NCBI RefSeq assembly: GCF_001613405.1
Contig: NZ_BDCH01000036.1
Coordinates: forward strand, 1-64,000
Length of the DNA: 64,000 nucleotides
Source of the DNA: Nocardia crassostreae
GTDB taxonomy: Bacteria; Actinomycetota; Actinomycetes; Mycobacteriales; Mycobacteriaceae
Direction of reading: 5' to 3'
Both the position numbers and the translations under genes were made by a program. This document shows positions 62,161-64,000 of this stretch, one piece after another; within the stretch, counting starts at the first letter, position 1; each line of letters begins with the position of its first letter. Under the pieces are notes generated by a model. That model ran no database searches. It was given only the letters and a program-made list of their open reading frames with translations, and was not told the DNA's origin.

Positions 62161-62748
62161 CTACCCGGCTAATTCGCCGTCCGGGACCGGCCGCGCGGCC
62201 GCGCGCTTGCCGAGCACCGACAGCGCGAACTCGCCCCAGCGGATGTTGTCCTGCTCGAGCGAGATGCCGCGCAGCAGCGTCAGATAGGGACCGATGCGCT
62301 CGACCTCGGCGAGGTACGCCTGTTCGCTGCGACCGGCCAGCAGGCGGCCCCGAAGTCGTTCGTAGCGGGCCAGTTTCGCTTCGGCCCATTGCAACCGCTC
62401 GGCGATGGCGGCGCGCACGACGGGTGCGTCGGCGGTTTCCATGCCCTGCACCTTGACCATGAGCTCATCGCGGATGGCGGTGGGTTTGGCGGGTTCGGCA
62501 ATGTGCTCGTGCAGCGCCGCGCGACCGGCGGGGGTGATGGCGTGCAGCCGCTTGTTGGGGCGGCGTTCCTGCTGGACGACGCGGGTTTCGATGAGCCCGT
62601 CGGCGGCCATGCGATCGAGTTCGCGGTAGATCTGCTGGGGCGTGGCGGGCCAGAAGTTGGCGGCCGAGGCGTCGAAGCCTTTGGCCAGGTCGTAGCCGGA
62701 CGCATCGCCCTCCAGGAGGGCTGCCAGCACCGCGTGTCGTAGCGCCAT
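62161..62748 (-). CDS. PadR family transcriptional regulator
   Basis: The 195-residue regulator has a PadR winged helix: LRHAVLAALLEGDASGYDLAKGFDASAANFW, then TPQQIYRELDRMAADGLIETRVV, and the wing RRPNKRLHAITPAGRAALHEHI. A C-terminal helical domain of the VirR type carries the dimerisation helix. It is divergent from the NTF2-like and CrtI-like genes across a region with two matching 12-bp sites, so it likely controls both them and itself. Confidence 0.92.
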   Translation of the reverse strand: MALRHAVLAALLEGDASGYDLAKGFDASAANFWPATPQQIYRELDRMAADGLIETRVVQQERRPNKRLHAITPAGRAALHEHIAEPAKPTAIRDELMVKVQGMETADAPVVRAAIAERLQWAEAKLARYERLRGRLLAGRSEQAYLAEVERIGPYLTLLRGISLEQDNIRWGEFALSVLGKRAAARPVPDGELAG

Positions 62749-62775
62749 CGGGCCAGGTTACCACCCGAGGTGATT

Positions 62776-62854
62776 ATTCAACTTTTTGAATATTTGGCTC
62801 TAGACACAGAGCATGCACAGGGCTAGCGTTCGAACGACTTACTCAACTAATTGA
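62776..62854. promoter_or_regulatory. Twin PadR-type operators
   Basis: TCAACTTTTTGA (62778-62789, inside the perfect dyad ATTCAA-CTTT-TTGAAT at 62776-62791) and TCAACTAATTGA (62843-62854) share TCAACTWWTTGA. They lie 65 bp apart (start to start) in the divergent region between 62748 and 62871. The region is markedly AT-rich compared with its surroundings. Confidence 0.75.
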
Positions 62855-62870
62855 CTATGCTAGGTGGATC

Positions 62871-63287
62871 ATGCACCCCTTCCGAGCGGCCGTCGAGGCT
62901 CAGGATGCGGCGGCGGTCGAGGCGCTGCTGGCCGACAATGTGGTGTTCACCAGCCCGGTGGCATTCCAGCCGTATCCCGGCAAGGCCATTACCGCGGCCA
63001 TCCTGCGCGCGGTGCTCCGCGTGTTCGAGAACTTCCGCTACGTGCGCGAGATCGCCGATGCCGACGGGCGCGACCACGCCTTCGTATTCGAGGCCGAGGT
63101 CGGCGGCAAGAAGCTGACCGGCTGCGACTTCCTGCACTTCGACGAGGACGGCAAGATCGACGACTTCACCGTGATGGTGCGGCCGCTGTCGGCCGCGACC
63201 GCGCTGGCCGAGGCCATGGGCGCGCAGTTCGAGCGCATCAAGCAGGAGGCCACCGAGCAGGCGCTGCGCGAGGCGGCCGGGGCATGA
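62871..63287 (+). CDS. SnoaL/NTF2-like fold protein
   Basis: The 138-residue protein has the NTF2-like order: an N-terminal helix (MHPFRAAVEAQDAAAVEALLADNVVFTSPV), a central helix (ILRAVLRVFENFRYVREI) and the beta sheet ending HFDEDGKIDDFTVMVRP. Such proteins are small enzymes or ligand-binding scaffolds. Its stop overlaps the start of the downstream oxidoreductase (ATGA), so both are co-translated and probably act in one pathway. It is the likely PadR target. Confidence 0.85.
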   Translation: MHPFRAAVEAQDAAAVEALLADNVVFTSPVAFQPYPGKAITAAILRAVLRVFENFRYVREIADADGRDHAFVFEAEVGGKKLTGCDFLHFDEDGKIDDFTVMVRPLSAATALAEAMGAQFERIKQEATEQALREAAGA

Positions 63288-64000
63288 GCGATTACGACGC
63301 GATCGTCATCGGCGCGGGCAATGCCGGGCTGACGGCGGCCGCGACCCTGCAGCGGGCGGGGGCGCGAACCCTGTTGCTGGAGCGGCACAATATTCCCGGC
63401 GGGTGTGGAACCTCCTTCCGCCGTGGTCGTTTCGAGTTCGAGGTGGCGCTGCACCAGTTGTCCGGCGTCGGTGTCGAGGATCAGCCGATGTCCTTGCGCG
63501 ACGGGCTGTTCCAGCAGCTCGGGATTGCCGACAAGCTGGAGTTCGTGCAGGAGCACGATCTGTATCGGGCGGTGGTTCCCGGGCGGGTGGATCTGACCCT
63601 GCCCGCGGATTGGGACGGCGCGATCGAGGCCATCGAGGCGGAGTTCCCGGGTAATCGCGACCGGGTGGCGAAGTTCTTCGAGCTGTTGAAGCAGGTGACG
63701 TTCTGGCAGATCGCCGCCATGCGCGGAATGCCGGTCGAGGAGATCGACCCGATGCTGTTCCGGTACGGGCTGCGGCCGGTCGCGGACGTGCTGGACGAGT
63801 ACTTCGACGATGAGCGGATCAAGGTCGCGCTCGGCATGTACTGGACCTATCTGGGGCAGCCGCCGTCCCGGCTGCCGTTCCAGGATCTGGCCTTGACGTT
63901 GTTCGCGTACTTCGAGTTCAAACCGTGGCATGTGCGCGGCGGATCGCAGGCCATGTCGGCGGCGATCCTGGAGGCGTTCGTGCAGGCCCGGGGCGAGGTG
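63284..64000 (+). CDS. CrtI/retinol-saturase-like FAD oxidoreductase (partial)
   Basis: ATG 63284 opens a frame that runs to the window end (239 codons seen). The N-terminal FAD motif is VIGAGNAGLTAAATLQRAGARTLLLERH, followed by PGGCGTSFRRGRFEFEVALHQLSGVG. This is the phytoene-desaturase/retinol-saturase pattern. Later segments (PSRLPFQDLALTLFAYFEFKPWHVRGGSQAMSAAILEAF) also match that family. The C-terminal half lies outside the window. It forms an operon with the NTF2-like gene. It may desaturate or saturate an isoprenoid or lipid; the substrate is unknown. Confidence 0.85.
   Translation, partial: MSDYDAIVIGAGNAGLTAAATLQRAGARTLLLERHNIPGGCGTSFRRGRFEFEVALHQLSGVGVEDQPMSLRDGLFQQLGIADKLEFVQEHDLYRAVVPGRVDLTLPADWDGAIEAIEAEFPGNRDRVAKFFELLKQVTFWQIAAMRGMPVEEIDPMLFRYGLRPVADVLDEYFDDERIKVALGMYWTYLGQPPSRLPFQDLALTLFAYFEFKPWHVRGGSQAMSAAILEAFVQARGEV

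Overview
This 64 kb window is high-GC actinobacterial chromosome, most probably Nocardia or a close mycolate-forming relative. The basis is very GC-rich third codon positions, frequent GTG starts, 4-nt ATGA/GTGA gene overlaps, an EspC-like/DUF1023 pair, an acyl-ACP desaturase, a KasA/B-type ketosynthase, many mycobacterial-style SDR, FadD and monooxygenase genes, an IdeR-type iron box and a Zur-type box. No rRNA, tRNA, CRISPR array or intact insertion sequence was seen.

Layout. 1-0.7 kb: non-coding, with a ~120-nt inverted repeat. 0.7-8.6 kb: small membrane protein, TetR regulator divergent from an NAD(P)-binding reductase, a hypothetical protein, DUF1023 hydrolase with EspC-like protein, acyl-ACP desaturase, and a family-5 solute-binding lipoprotein. 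8.65-19.0 kb: a tightly overlapped minus-strand operon that I read as an indigoidine/minimycin-type C-nucleoside cluster. In transcription order it holds a PsuG/IndA-like C-glycosidase, HAD phosphatase, uracil phosphoribosyltransferase, single-module A-Ox-T-TE NRPS, tautomerase, MFS exporter, DUF4243 protein and nitroreductase. A DszC-like flavoprotein gene diverges from it. The NRPS is frameshifted at a G9 run and the PsuG-like gene lacks its catalytic centre, so the synthesis half looks damaged while the probable self-protection half is intact.

20.5-22.6 kb: secreted SGNH hydrolase and a flippase-like membrane protein. 22.7-29.4 kb: a 6.4 kb block bracketed by inverted copies of a nested palindromic element built on GGTTCACACCCC. 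A third, decayed copy follows a broken DUF559 nuclease gene. Inside the block is a mymA-like operon (esterase, two SDRs, Baeyer-Villiger-type monooxygenase) divergent from another SDR. 29.6-41.0 kb: lipid-type genes (SDR, SDR-acyl-CoA ligase fusion, ketosynthase, FadR-type regulator, two ABC1 kinases, second monooxygenase). A 13-bp motif close to CTGTCCCAGACAG recurs in five intergenic regions from 28.3 to 37.8 kb, so these genes probably form one regulon.

41.2-50.0 kb: DJ-1/PfpI protein, TDT transporter, L,D-transpeptidase, an agmatine-to-putrescine operon (aguB, aguA, TetR) with two matching operators, a DUF2236 oxygenase divergent from a TetR, and a CurA-like reductase. 50.0-54.0 kb: iron-siderophore ABC importer under an iron box. 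55.1-59.9 kb: aztDCB/aztA zinc uptake locus around a Zur-type box, with the permease fused to a beta-propeller. 59.9-64.0 kb: K+ channel, metallo-beta-lactamase protein, secreted protein, PadR regulator with twin operators, NTF2-like protein, and the start of a CrtI-like oxidoreductase cut by the window end.

Nine coding lesions (frameshifts, in-frame TAG codons, one internal deletion) fall between 16 and 47 kb and I saw none outside. Either this is a decaying accessory region or the sequence contains local errors; the two cannot be separated from the sequence alone.
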